From: UBA7672 sp041398245
Lineage (GTDB): Bacteria; Pseudomonadota; Alphaproteobacteria; Caulobacterales; Hyphomonadaceae
Direction of reading: 5' to 3'
Length of the DNA stretch: 64,000 nucleotides
Assembly (NCBI GenBank): GCA_041398245.1
Contig: JAWKVC010000009.1
Coordinates: forward strand, 62,001 to 126,000
Shown here: positions 28,242 through 36,547 of the stretch, in pieces
Position numbering within the stretch: position 1 is the stretch's first letter
Layout: each line of letters opens with the position of its first letter
The notes under the pieces: generated by a model
What the model saw: the letters and a program-made list of their open reading frames with translations, nothing else
Database searches by the model: none
What the model was told of the DNA's origin: nothing
Program-made: the position numbers and the translations under genes

Positions 28242-28864
28242 GCACCCCGGACGAACAGACGACCGCCAGCAATGGCGATGATGGCACCCTGAAGAGCCTT
28301 CGCCGCTGGCTGAAGCAGTGGGCGTCCGGACCTTGGGCCTATGTCGTAGCCTTCTTCCTCGGCCAGCTTGAAGGCGCCATCCTGCTGATCGCGCCAGAGC
28401 CCTTGCTCATTCCGATGATGGCCTCGCGCAAACGGACAGCGTGGCTGCTCGCGCTTCCGCCCGCACTCGGCAATATTGTCGGCGGTCTGATCATGTACTG
28501 GCTCGGCGCCGTGCTGGCCGAACCGGTGATTGACCCCATGATCGCGTGGATGGGCGCTCAAAGCGACTATTCCGACGCGCTGGACATGTTGAGGGAAGAC
28601 GGCTTCTGGGCGCTGATGATCGTTGGCGTCACTCCCTTCCCGTTCCAGGTCGGAACAGCGGCGGCCGGCGTCGCGGGCTATCCCCTGCTGCCTTTCGTGC
28701 TGGCGGTGGGGCTCTCCCGCAGCATCCGCTATCTCGCGCTTGTGGCGCTGGTCAGGGTGGTGGGCGCCCAGGCGCGCGAATGGATCGAACGGCGCCAGCT
28801 CGAAATCTTCGGCGGCGGCATTGTTCTCTTCGTGATGATCGGCCTTGCGGTGTGGCTCAGCTGA
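28238..28864 (+). CDS. VTT-domain (DedA/YqaA-like) membrane protein, start uncertain
   Basis: The 208-residue product has VTT/SNARE-associated features: WAYVVAFFLGQLEGAILLIAPEPLLIP, the re-entrant-type LALPPALGNIVGGLIMYWLG, and GVTPFPFQVGTAAAGVAG. Family members handle membrane lipids or ions. No ATG, GTG or TTG lies in frame between the upstream region and the first helix. CTG at 28238, overlapping the DUF3008 stop as CTGA, is the best placed candidate. Otherwise a base error hides the start: an out-of-frame ATG lies at 28272 (CAATGGCG). The domain itself is secure; the start is not. Confidence 0.72.
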   Translation: MSTPDEQTTASNGDDGTLKSLRRWLKQWASGPWAYVVAFFLGQLEGAILLIAPEPLLIPMMASRKRTAWLLALPPALGNIVGGLIMYWLGAVLAEPVIDPMIAWMGAQSDYSDALDMLREDGFWALMIVGVTPFPFQVGTAAAGVAGYPLLPFVLAVGLSRSIRYLALVALVRVVGAQAREWIERRQLEIFGGGIVLFVMIGLAVWLS

Positions 28865-28891
28865 CCAGCCGGCGGTCTCGTAGCGGAATGG

Positions 28892-29338
28892 CTAGCCTGG
28901 CGGCGGGAACGGCGTCCTGAAATCGAACGCCTGCGGCGTTGGCCCAAGGTCTGCGATCAGGTCGAGTTTCGCCTTGCCTTCGCGCAGGCTCGGCGTCGAT
29001 CCCGCGCGGATCCACCACATCGCAAGATAGGCCGGCAGATCGACGAACCATTCCCGCCGCCGCCGCATCACGGCGCGATGCGTCAGGTTCCGATAGGCGA
29101 AGGCAGCCAGATGATCGATCGACTCCCACACGGTCATGTTGATGGTGACATCCGGATCGCCGAACACGGACCCGTCTTCGTTGTCGCCTTCGCCGATCAT
29201 CCGCCAGACAAAACCCGGCGCGGCCTCAGCCGTTGCATTCACCTCGTCCAGCGCCGCCTCGAATTCGGCGTTGACCGGCGAGCCGCGCGGCATGCGGAAC
29301 CTGGCGATGTTGATCTGTGCAATATGCCAGCCCGACAT
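28892..29338 (-). CDS. DUF3291 family protein
   Basis: The 148-residue protein has the DUF3291 pattern: MSGWHIAQINIARFRMP, FEAALDEVNATAEAAPGFVWR, VTINMTVWESIDHLAAFAY, and HRAVMRRRREWF. It resembles ABM-type heme-degrading monooxygenase folds, but no activity is proven. It starts nine bases downstream of the ABC ATPase stop and is probably co-transcribed with it. Confidence 0.83.
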   Translation of the reverse strand: MSGWHIAQINIARFRMPRGSPVNAEFEAALDEVNATAEAAPGFVWRMIGEGDNEDGSVFGDPDVTINMTVWESIDHLAAFAYRNLTHRAVMRRRREWFVDLPAYLAMWWIRAGSTPSLREGKAKLDLIADLGPTPQAFDFRTPFPPPG

Positions 29339-29346
29339 GCGGCTGG

Positions 29347-30303
29347 TCAGCCGCTCGTCATCGAGACGAAGACGTCTTCGAGGTCTGGCTCTTCGGTCGC
29401 AAGATCGCCTATGACGACATTCGCTTCGCGCAGGCGCTGCAGCAGCTGTTCGATCGACTGCTCGCCGACCTTGTAGGTGAAGGCGAGCTGACCATCCTTG
29501 CGCAGGCTGGGCGACAAATCCGCAAGCGCTTCCGGCACGGCGTTGAGCCCCTGCTCTGGCCGCACCACCAGCGTCTTCTGGTTCATCCGCCTGAGCAGCG
29601 TCGGCGTCGGCTCGCAGGCGATGACTTCGCCGTGGTTCACGATGGCGATCTGGTCGCACATCTCCTGCGCTTCCTCGAGATAGTGGGTGGTCAGCACGAT
29701 GGTGACGCCCTGCGCATTGAGCCTGCGCACATAATCCCACAGCTGACGGCGCAGCTCGACATCGACGCCGGCCGTTGGTTCGTCGAGGATCAGGATCGGC
29801 GGGGAATGCACCATGGCCTTGGCCACCATCAGGCGGCGCTTCATCCCGCCCGACAGCTGGCGCACATAGGCGTGCTTCTTGTCGCCGAGGCCCAACGCGT
29901 CGAGAATCTCGTCCGTCCGGCGTTCACTCGCCGGCACGCCATAGAACCCCGCCATCAGCTCCAGCGTCTCGCGCGGCGTGAAGAAGGGGTCCATGTTGAT
30001 TTCCTGGGGCACGACGCCCAACGCGGCCCGCGATTCGCGCGGAGACCGGTCGGCGTCGATTCCCCAGATCTTCACCGAGCCGGAGGTCTTGTTCACCAGC
30101 CCGGCCAGGATGTTGATGAAGGTGGACTTCCCCGCCCCGTTCGGCCCCAGAAGTCCGAAGATCGAGCCTCGCGGAATCTGCAGGTCGATGCCCTTCAGGG
30201 CCTGTTTCGCGGGCATCTTCTTGGAGGCCGCATAGGTCTTGGTCAGGGCCTTCGCCTCGATGGCAAGCTCAGGCAGGCTGGAATTCGAGCTGGCGTCGGC
30301 CAA
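29347..30303 (-). CDS. ABC transporter ATP-binding protein (ABC-2 exporter type)
   Basis: The 318-residue ATPase has Walker A GPNGAGKST, signature LSGGMKRR, Walker B LILDEPTAGVD and the H-loop TTHYLEEA. The C-terminal 60 residues are a family extension, as in YadG/CcmA-like exporters. The frame begins at TTG 30303, with AAGGA seven bases upstream. No permease gene is adjacent; the orphan permease at 6320-7162 on the same strand is the natural candidate partner. The substrate is unknown. Confidence 0.9.
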   Translation of the reverse strand: MADASSNSSLPELAIEAKALTKTYAASKKMPAKQALKGIDLQIPRGSIFGLLGPNGAGKSTFINILAGLVNKTSGSVKIWGIDADRSPRESRAALGVVPQEINMDPFFTPRETLELMAGFYGVPASERRTDEILDALGLGDKKHAYVRQLSGGMKRRLMVAKAMVHSPPILILDEPTAGVDVELRRQLWDYVRRLNAQGVTIVLTTHYLEEAQEMCDQIAIVNHGEVIACEPTPTLLRRMNQKTLVVRPEQGLNAVPEALADLSPSLRKDGQLAFTYKVGEQSIEQLLQRLREANVVIGDLATEEPDLEDVFVSMTSG

Positions 30304-30409
30304 GGCGGCATCCTTCGATAGACCGCCACATTGACGGCTGGCGGGGGCGCCCCATAGGTAGGGCGCAATCCGGCGCGTCGCAAATCAGCCGGGCTCAATC
30401 GAGGACGAG

Positions 30410-30646
30410 ATGGGCTCAACAGCCAAGACCCCCGCTTCCACGACCCCGACCGATGCCGCCGCGTGGTATCGGGATCATCCCGAGGTGATCGTGGTCTCGA
30501 CCAAGAAGGTTTCCTGCGATGGCGGCGGCGGCGCGCTTGGCCATCCCAAGGTCTGGTACGACATGTCCGAGCAAGACTATGCCGAATGCAAGTATTGCGA
30601 CCGGGTCTTTGCGCTCAAGGGCGGCAGCCGCGACCCCGGCAAATAG
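30410..30646 (+). CDS. CHCC zinc-finger protein (NDUFS6-like)
   Basis: A 78-residue protein with the alphaproteobacterial zf-CHCC motif: VSCDGGGGALGHP gives Cys and His, and ECKYCDRVF gives two more Cys. This is the core of the complex I accessory subunit NDUFS6, and the bacterial version is thought to accompany respiratory complex I; no nuo gene is here. ATG at 30410 has GAGGA seven bases upstream. Confidence 0.88.
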   Translation: MGSTAKTPASTTPTDAAAWYRDHPEVIVVSTKKVSCDGGGGALGHPKVWYDMSEQDYAECKYCDRVFALKGGSRDPGK

Positions 30647-30788
30647 CCTGTAACCGGCCATGTAACGCAGTGAAACTGCTGCAGTTACGGTAATTTACCT
30701 CCCATAGCTCGCTAGCCTTCTGCACAAGCCCTGCAGTCCCGGACCCATCGGGCTGTTGCCGCGCGACGCGGCGTGGAGGAGTGCCCGA

Positions 30789-32870
30789 ATGAAGCGTCTG
30801 ACCCGTCTGCTGGCGTGCGGGGCAAGCCTGCTCGCACTTTCTGCGGTCAGTTCCGCCCTCGCGCAGGAACCGCCCACGCCGGCGTCAGGCCCCTCAGCAG
30901 ACGATCCACAGACCCAGCCCCGTGACGTGGTGGTGGTCTTCGGGCGAGCCGAGGAACAGATCGGCGTCGCCCAGTCCGCCTCCGAAGGCGTCGTCGGCTA
31001 TGCCGACCTCTCCACGCGCCCGATCAGCCGCGCCGCCGAACTGGTCGAGGTCATCCCCGGCATGATCGCCACCGAGCACTCCTCCGGCGGCAAGGCCAAC
31101 CAGTACTTCATGCGCGGGTTCAATCTCGACCACGGAACGGACTTCGCCGGCTTCATCGACGGCGTCCCGATCAACCAGCGCTCCCACCCGCACATGAGCG
31201 GCTATCTGGACCTCAATTTCCTGATGGCCGATCTCGTCGAGCGCGTGGAGTTCAAGAAAGGCATCCAGTACGCGGAGAATGGCGACTATTCCGCGGCTGG
31301 CTCCGCCTCGTTCGTCCTCTACGACCGTCTCCCCGAAAACTATGTCCAGCTCCGCGTCGACGCCGAAGGCGAATACCGCGTCAGTGCGGCCGGCTCATGG
31401 GACGTCGGGCCCGGTACGCTGCTTCTGGCCGGCAGCCACGAGGGCGGCGACGGCTCGTTCGACCTTCCCGCCAATCTCGACAAGAATACGCTCTACGCGA
31501 AATACACACAGCCGGTCGGCGACGCGCAGCTGCGCCTGGGCTTCATCGGCTACCAGAACGAATGGACGGCGACCGACCAGATCCCCCTGCGCGCCGTGCA
31601 GGACGGCACGATCAGCCGCTTCGGCTATATCGACCCGACCAATGGCGGCGTCTCGAAGCGCTACATCGCATCCGCTGGCCTCGAATGGGACAACGCTGAA
31701 ATCCTCGGCTACCTGCAAAGGTCCGAGCTGAACCTCTTCCACGACTTCACTTATTTCATCGACCCGGTCCTCGGCGATCAGGTCGAGCAGGTTGAACGCC
31801 GGAATGCAGCTGGCCTGCGCGCGAAGATGAGCCACGACTTCCAGCTGTTCGGCTACAACGCCACGGGCCGCATCGGCGGGGACGCTCACTTCGACTGGCT
31901 GGACAAGGCCGAACTGTACCGGACGACAGCCCGCGTTCGCACGTCGGCCATCGCCAGCGACAAGGTCGACGTCATGTCCGCGGACATGTGGGGCGATCTC
32001 ACGGTCCATTGGTCGGACCGCTTCCGCACGACGATTGGCCTGCGCGCTGACTATATCGACGGCGAAGTTGAAGGACTGATCCCCGCCAACGCCGGCAGCG
32101 AGTCAGGCGTCCAGTGGAGCCCGAAGATCAACATCGCCTATCAGCTGTCGGACGAGTTCGAGGTCTATGCCGGCGCCGGGTATGGCTTCCATTCCAACAA
32201 CATTGTCGGCGTCGTACAGACTGTCGACCCTGTCTCCGGCGACCCGGTCGCGCCGGCTACGCTGTTCGCGGAAAGCCGCGGCGGCGAGGTTGGCCTGCGC
32301 TGGGAGCCGAACGATACCTTCAATCTTTCAGCCGCTGTCTTCGCGCTCGATTTCGATTCCGAGCTTATCTATGTCGGCGACGCCGGCGTTTCCGAACCCA
32401 GCGATCCCACGCGGCGCTATGGTCTCGAAGTCGCGGCTTTCTGGAATCCGGTTGACTGGCTCGCCTTCGACGCCTCCTACGCCTTCTCACATTCACGCTT
32501 CAAAGGCGCGCCGGCGGGCCTCGACCGCATCCCCAACACGGTGGAGGGCGTCGCCGCCGCCGGAGTCACCTGGCTGCCCGGCGATGGCTGGGAAGGATCG
32601 GTTCGTGTGCGTTATCTCGGCCCGGGTCCACTGATCGAGGACAACTCGGTGCGCGCTCCGTCCACGACGCTGGTTAACGCCGGCATCTCGAAGGATTTCG
32701 GAGCTTTCGAGATCGGCCTCGATGTCCTCAACCTGCTCGACGCCGACGACTACGACATGGTCTATTTCTATGAGAGCCAGCTGCTCAGCGAGTCGGCCCC
32801 GGTGGAGGATATCCACTTCCATCCGACCCATCCGCAGACCTTCGTTCTCAACCTCAAGGCCAAGTACTAG
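30789..32870 (+). CDS. TonB-dependent outer-membrane receptor
   Basis: The 693-residue protein has a signal peptide (cleaved near ALAQ-EP), a plug domain (about residues 60-180: AAELVEVIPGMIA, YFMRGFNLDHGTDF, LDLNFLMADLVERVEFKKG) and a 22-strand-type barrel ending LNLKAKY. The plug is of the group with IDGVPINQRSHPHMSGY, whose substrate I do not know. ATG 30789 has GGAGGAG eight bases upstream. The many His near the end (DIHFHPTHPQ) could be metal-related, but similar turns occur in the family. Confidence 0.9.
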   Translation: MKRLTRLLACGASLLALSAVSSALAQEPPTPASGPSADDPQTQPRDVVVVFGRAEEQIGVAQSASEGVVGYADLSTRPISRAAELVEVIPGMIATEHSSGGKANQYFMRGFNLDHGTDFAGFIDGVPINQRSHPHMSGYLDLNFLMADLVERVEFKKGIQYAENGDYSAAGSASFVLYDRLPENYVQLRVDAEGEYRVSAAGSWDVGPGTLLLAGSHEGGDGSFDLPANLDKNTLYAKYTQPVGDAQLRLGFIGYQNEWTATDQIPLRAVQDGTISRFGYIDPTNGGVSKRYIASAGLEWDNAEILGYLQRSELNLFHDFTYFIDPVLGDQVEQVERRNAAGLRAKMSHDFQLFGYNATGRIGGDAHFDWLDKAELYRTTARVRTSAIASDKVDVMSADMWGDLTVHWSDRFRTTIGLRADYIDGEVEGLIPANAGSESGVQWSPKINIAYQLSDEFEVYAGAGYGFHSNNIVGVVQTVDPVSGDPVAPATLFAESRGGEVGLRWEPNDTFNLSAAVFALDFDSELIYVGDAGVSEPSDPTRRYGLEVAAFWNPVDWLAFDASYAFSHSRFKGAPAGLDRIPNTVEGVAAAGVTWLPGDGWEGSVRVRYLGPGPLIEDNSVRAPSTTLVNAGISKDFGAFEIGLDVLNLLDADDYDMVYFYESQLLSESAPVEDIHFHPTHPQTFVLNLKAKY

Positions 32871-32893
32871 ACCGGGCGAGGATGCCGGATTGC

Positions 32894-32925
32894 GGGCGCC
32901 TGGCGGCAGCCAGCGCCCAATTTCC
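32894..32925 (+). terminator. Probable terminator after the TonB receptor gene
   Basis: A 10-bp stem with one bulged C (32894-32904 with 32909-32918), loop GGCA, is followed by AATTTCC. It sits 23 bases after the receptor stop codon. The T run is short, so the call is moderate. Confidence 0.5.
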
Positions 32926-33035
32926 TGAGTCTTTCTCGTGTGCTGCGCGAATCGTCTGATTCCGGAGCAATTCCGGGTGGCGTGTTGTGGCGGCTTCCGC
33001 TAAGCCCGCACCGGTTTCAGACGGCTGTGGGACCA

Positions 33036-33461
33036 ATGAGAGCATCGACTTCCAGGATCATCTACTGCATCGGGCTGTTCGCGCTGGCGGCCTGCGCGGT
33101 GATTCCTGCGCCGGTAACCGAGGACACGCGAGCGGTCGCCGTATCCGCGCCGCTGGCCGTGGAAGTGCGGCTGGCCCAGGCCGTCCGCGACCGGATCGAA
33201 CTGGAAGCTGCGCTCCCCGCCCGCCACGCCGATGTCGTGACCGCCGCAGCGACAGAGGACGCCCTGCGTTCGCTGGCCTTCGCTGACGACCCCGGCGCCA
33301 CGCGGATCGATCTGATCGCCGCGCTGGCCGACCAGCTGTCGGATGCGCTTGCCGACCGGACACGGCTGGCCAGCGACGAGACCCAGAAGGCGCGGGTGGA
33401 GAAAGTGATCTCCGGCCTGATGGGCGCGATCAACACGGAAGTCCATCGCAACCGCATCTAG
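33036..33461 (+). CDS. Small lipoprotein of unknown function
   Basis: The 141-residue protein has a lipobox LAAC with Cys20 and then a helical, Ala/Arg/Asp-rich mature part without a motif I know. A GTGGGA lies close before ATG 33036. It is the first of a run of exported proteins on this strand. No homologue comes to mind; helical content suggests a coiled-coil-like or cap protein, but that is only an impression. Confidence 0.6.
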   Translation: MRASTSRIIYCIGLFALAACAVIPAPVTEDTRAVAVSAPLAVEVRLAQAVRDRIELEAALPARHADVVTAAATEDALRSLAFADDPGATRIDLIAALADQLSDALADRTRLASDETQKARVEKVISGLMGAINTEVHRNRI

Positions 33462-33552
33462 GGCGACCGGCTCCCGCGCGCATTGACGCCAGCCCCGTTG
33501 CGCGTCAACGCTCCATCAGAGTTGAAAACAACCATACTCCGGGGGAACCGCC

Positions 33553-34260
33553 ATGAAGCGCGCCATTCTGGCTCTGGCCCTGCTTTGCGCCGCCTGCGCA
33601 ACCGGGACGCCGCTGCCCGCCCTGTCCGTGACGCCGCCGCCGCGCGAGGCCGGGTACGCCGACGCGATCGCGGCGTTCGAGGCTGCCGATCGCGAAACGC
33701 CGCCGCCATCCTGCCCGGCCTTGTTCGTCGGTTCGTCCTCGATCCGGTTCTGGTCCTCGCTCGCGGAGGACTTCCCGACACGCGCCGTCATCAATCGCGG
33801 CTTTGGCGGCTCGACCGTCTGGGAAGTGAACCACTATTTCAACCGCATCGTCGCGCCTTATCACCCGCGCGAGATCGTCTTCTACGCCGGCGAGAACGAT
33901 CTCAACGCCGGCCGCACGCCCGACGACGCTTTCGCTGACGTCGTCCAGTTCATGCGTCTCAAGCAGGGCGCGCTGGGCGCGACGCCGGTCTGGTTCATCG
34001 CCGCCAAGCCCTCGAAACTGCGCTTCGACCAGCTGCCGCTGCAGACCGCGTTCAACGACAAGGTGCGCGCGCTGGCCACGACGCGCGACGACTTAGCCTA
34101 TATCGACATCGTTCCGGCGATGCTGAAGCCGGACGGGTCGCCGAAGGACATCTTCGTGGCTGACAATCTCCACATGACGCCGGAAGGCTATGCGCTGTGG
34201 ACGCCGATCGTGAACGCCGCTCTCGACGCCGGTCAGCCCGCCCACGCGCCCGGCTGCTAG
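33553..34260 (+). CDS. SGNH/GDSL hydrolase, exported
   Basis: The 235-residue protein has an N-terminal export signal ending CAAC (possible lipoprotein, with Cys at -3 instead of Leu). The four SGNH blocks are present: FVGSSSIRFW (catalytic Ser), NRGFGGSTVWE (Gly), YAGENDLNAG (Asn), and ADNLHMTPEGYALW (Asp and His). Such enzymes cleave acyl or acetyl esters in lipids or glycans; the substrate is unknown. ATG 33553 follows GGGGGAA by about five bases. Confidence 0.87.
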   Translation: MKRAILALALLCAACATGTPLPALSVTPPPREAGYADAIAAFEAADRETPPPSCPALFVGSSSIRFWSSLAEDFPTRAVINRGFGGSTVWEVNHYFNRIVAPYHPREIVFYAGENDLNAGRTPDDAFADVVQFMRLKQGALGATPVWFIAAKPSKLRFDQLPLQTAFNDKVRALATTRDDLAYIDIVPAMLKPDGSPKDIFVADNLHMTPEGYALWTPIVNAALDAGQPAHAPGC

Positions 34261-34273
34261 AGCCAACAACGCT

Positions 34274-35236
34274 TCAGGGCATCGCCTTCAGCGCGGCTTC
34301 AAGGCCCGGACGTAGCACATCCAGCGCCGGATCAGCCGACAGCGCCACGTTGGCGTACAGCGCGAGCAGGAAGCCCATCGTGTTGTTCCGCCAAGTGAGG
34401 CCCGCCTCGGTCGCGAACACCTTGTCGGGGTCAGCAGGCTGCGCCAGCGCTGCGAGCCACTGCGTCCATTCCGCTTCGCTCAGCGCGCCGCGCTGGGCGG
34501 CGAACAGGATGGGGCGCGCCAGGCGCTCGGGTTCGCCATGCACATAGGCGTGGCTGGCCGGCGCGACCTGATTCCCGACGGCGGAGACAATGACGCGCAG
34601 GCCTTCCGCATCGATCCGGGGATTGAGCGCCAGCTGCATCAGCAGGTCGGACCCATGCGCCACGGCGTGGCGCCAGCCTTCGCTGTCGCTGAAGCCGCGA
34701 TAATCCGAGATGTTGATGAACCAGTGCTGCGCCTCGACCAGCAGCTTCACCAGCTCGTCCTCGGTCAGATACGCATCGATGCGATCCGCCCGCGCCACTT
34801 CCGAAAGGGCCAGCGCAGCGAATGGCTGCCCAAAGCCGAGCGGGTCCTCCGCCTGCAGCCGGGCTTCGAGATCGGCCAGCAGCGCCCGCTTGGTGGGGTC
34901 AGCGAGTTGTTTGGCGCGCAGCATGTGCGACAGCGCTTCATAGGCAATGCCGTCGCGCAGCAGCGGATCGGGGCTGGCGAGACAAGCCGTGATCGCCTTT
35001 GCAAACGCCTGCCGGGCCGCATCGTCCGCGACCTCGAACCCGCTTGCCTTCAGCGCATCCAGCTCCGGCCTGTCCCAGCCTTCCGGCGGGCAGCCCGGCG
35101 TAGCGACCGACGGCGCGACCATGCCGCCGAGCAGCGGAGAGAGCGTCCAGTCATTTCCGAGAGACGTGACAGGATCGGGCGGCGTCGTGCATGCGGCCAG
35201 CCCCAGCACCAGTCCAAGCGTCAATGCGTTCTTCAT
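34274..35236 (-). CDS. DUF2785 lipoprotein
   Basis: The 320-residue protein has lipobox LAAC (Cys16). Its second half carries the DUF2785 hallmark YRGFSDSEGWRHAVAHGSDLL. The family is helical and of unknown function. It is the only minus-strand gene between 30.4 and 39.1 kb and faces the SGNH gene tail to tail with 13 bases between the stops. Confidence 0.8.
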   Translation of the reverse strand: MKNALTLGLVLGLAACTTPPDPVTSLGNDWTLSPLLGGMVAPSVATPGCPPEGWDRPELDALKASGFEVADDAARQAFAKAITACLASPDPLLRDGIAYEALSHMLRAKQLADPTKRALLADLEARLQAEDPLGFGQPFAALALSEVARADRIDAYLTEDELVKLLVEAQHWFINISDYRGFSDSEGWRHAVAHGSDLLMQLALNPRIDAEGLRVIVSAVGNQVAPASHAYVHGEPERLARPILFAAQRGALSEAEWTQWLAALAQPADPDKVFATEAGLTWRNNTMGFLLALYANVALSADPALDVLRPGLEAALKAMP

Positions 35237-35347
35237 TGGCAAGTCGTGCAACGCCGCCCGCAAGGTTTCAAGAGCGCGCCGCGATAGGGCCGCATTGCCG
35301 CCATGCTCTGCGCGCCCTCTTCCACAGATCAATCTGGAGGGGACGCC

Positions 35348-36076
35348 ATGAAAAGACTTGCCATCGCCATCGCCTGCCTTGCCCTGCTTGGCGCCTGCGC
35401 GTCCTACTACACAACGCCTGCCGGCGGCGTATCGATCGCCGCCATCTCGGAGAAGGACGAGGATCTCGCCGACGCGTTCACGCGCGAACCGGCGATGACA
35501 TTCCCCGCCCGTATCGCTGTCGCCCGCGTCGCAACATCGGGCTACTCCAGCATGACCAATGCGGGCTATGGCCGCGGCGCCTACAGCGTCATCACCACGC
35601 GCGACATCGAAGGCGAACAGGCGCTCGACAGGCTGATGCGAATGCCGGAGGTCGCTGGCGTCGCCGCAATCGCCCGCATCATTGTGCCAACCACGCTGAC
35701 CAGCACGCGGGATCTGCGCCAGTCCGCCGCCCAGCTGAGGGCGGACGCACTTCTGGTCTACACGCTCGACACGACCTTCCGGACTGAATCGACCCAGATC
35801 GGCCCGCTGCAGACCATTGCGCTCGGCATGTTCGACACCGAGAACGCCATCGTGACGTCGACCTGCTCGTTCGCAATCATCGATGTGCGCACCGGCTTCG
35901 TCTATGGCGTCGGCGAAGCCTCGGCGTCGGAGGAAAAGCGGTCGAACATGTGGGGGACCAGCGACGCCGCCGACAAGGCGCGCATGGCCGCAGAGACCCG
36001 TGCCTTCGACCAGGCCATGGGCGAGGTCGGCAAGCTGTGGGCGACCATCCTGCAGGAGCACGCCGCCGGATCGTGA
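35348..36076 (+). CDS. Lipoprotein of unknown function
   Basis: The 242-residue protein has lipobox LGAC (Cys17), with GGAGGGG upstream of ATG 35348. The mature part is alpha/beta (FPARIAVARVAT, ALLVYTLDTTFRT, TCSFAIIDVRTGFVYGVGEA), reminiscent of lipoproteins with a CsgG/GNA1162-like fold. I cannot assign a function. It ends 32 bases before hisI. Confidence 0.7.
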   Translation: MKRLAIAIACLALLGACASYYTTPAGGVSIAAISEKDEDLADAFTREPAMTFPARIAVARVATSGYSSMTNAGYGRGAYSVITTRDIEGEQALDRLMRMPEVAGVAAIARIIVPTTLTSTRDLRQSAAQLRADALLVYTLDTTFRTESTQIGPLQTIALGMFDTENAIVTSTCSFAIIDVRTGFVYGVGEASASEEKRSNMWGTSDAADKARMAAETRAFDQAMGEVGKLWATILQEHAAGS

Positions 36077-36108
36077 CGGCTGGGGGATTTCGCGCTAAGC
36101 GGCGGGTG

Positions 36109-36489
36109 ATGACCTTCGCCGCGCCCCTTTCCGGCTCCGATCAGGACGAAACGGTCGAGCTTCGCCCGAAGTTCGACGCCGACGGTCTTGTCGCCGCCAT
36201 CGCGCAGGATGCCGAGACAGGCGACGTGCTGATGCTGGCCTGGATGAACGCCGAGGCGCTGCAGCAGACCATCGACACTGGCCGCGCCGTCTACTGGTCG
36301 CGCTCGCGCAAGGCGCTCTGGCGCAAGGGCGACACGTCCGGCCACGAGCAGCATGTCGTTGAGATCCGCGTCGATTGCGATCAGGACGCTGTCCTGCTCA
36401 AGGTCAGGCAAGCGGGCGCGGCCTGTCACACCGGCCGCCGGTCCTGCTTCTATCGCATCGCCACACAATCCGGCCTCACGGAGACTTAG
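36109..36489 (+). CDS. hisI: Phosphoribosyl-AMP cyclohydrolase
   Basis: The enzyme opens the purine ring of phosphoribosyl-AMP, the third step of histidine synthesis. The 126-residue single-domain form has MLAWMNAEAL, YWSRSRKALWRKGDTSGH, the metal-binding RVDCDQDAVL, and ACHTGRRSCFY with the conserved zinc cysteines. No other his gene is near; it sits among lipoprotein genes, an odd place. A GTG at 36106 immediately precedes the ATG start. Confidence 0.94.
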   Translation: MTFAAPLSGSDQDETVELRPKFDADGLVAAIAQDAETGDVLMLAWMNAEALQQTIDTGRAVYWSRSRKALWRKGDTSGHEQHVVEIRVDCDQDAVLLKVRQAGAACHTGRRSCFYRIATQSGLTET

Positions 36490-36547
36490 GCCCCCTTCAC
36501 ATTCTGATACGGGTCGGTATCGTGCGCCGCAAAAGAGGGAGGCGCTG

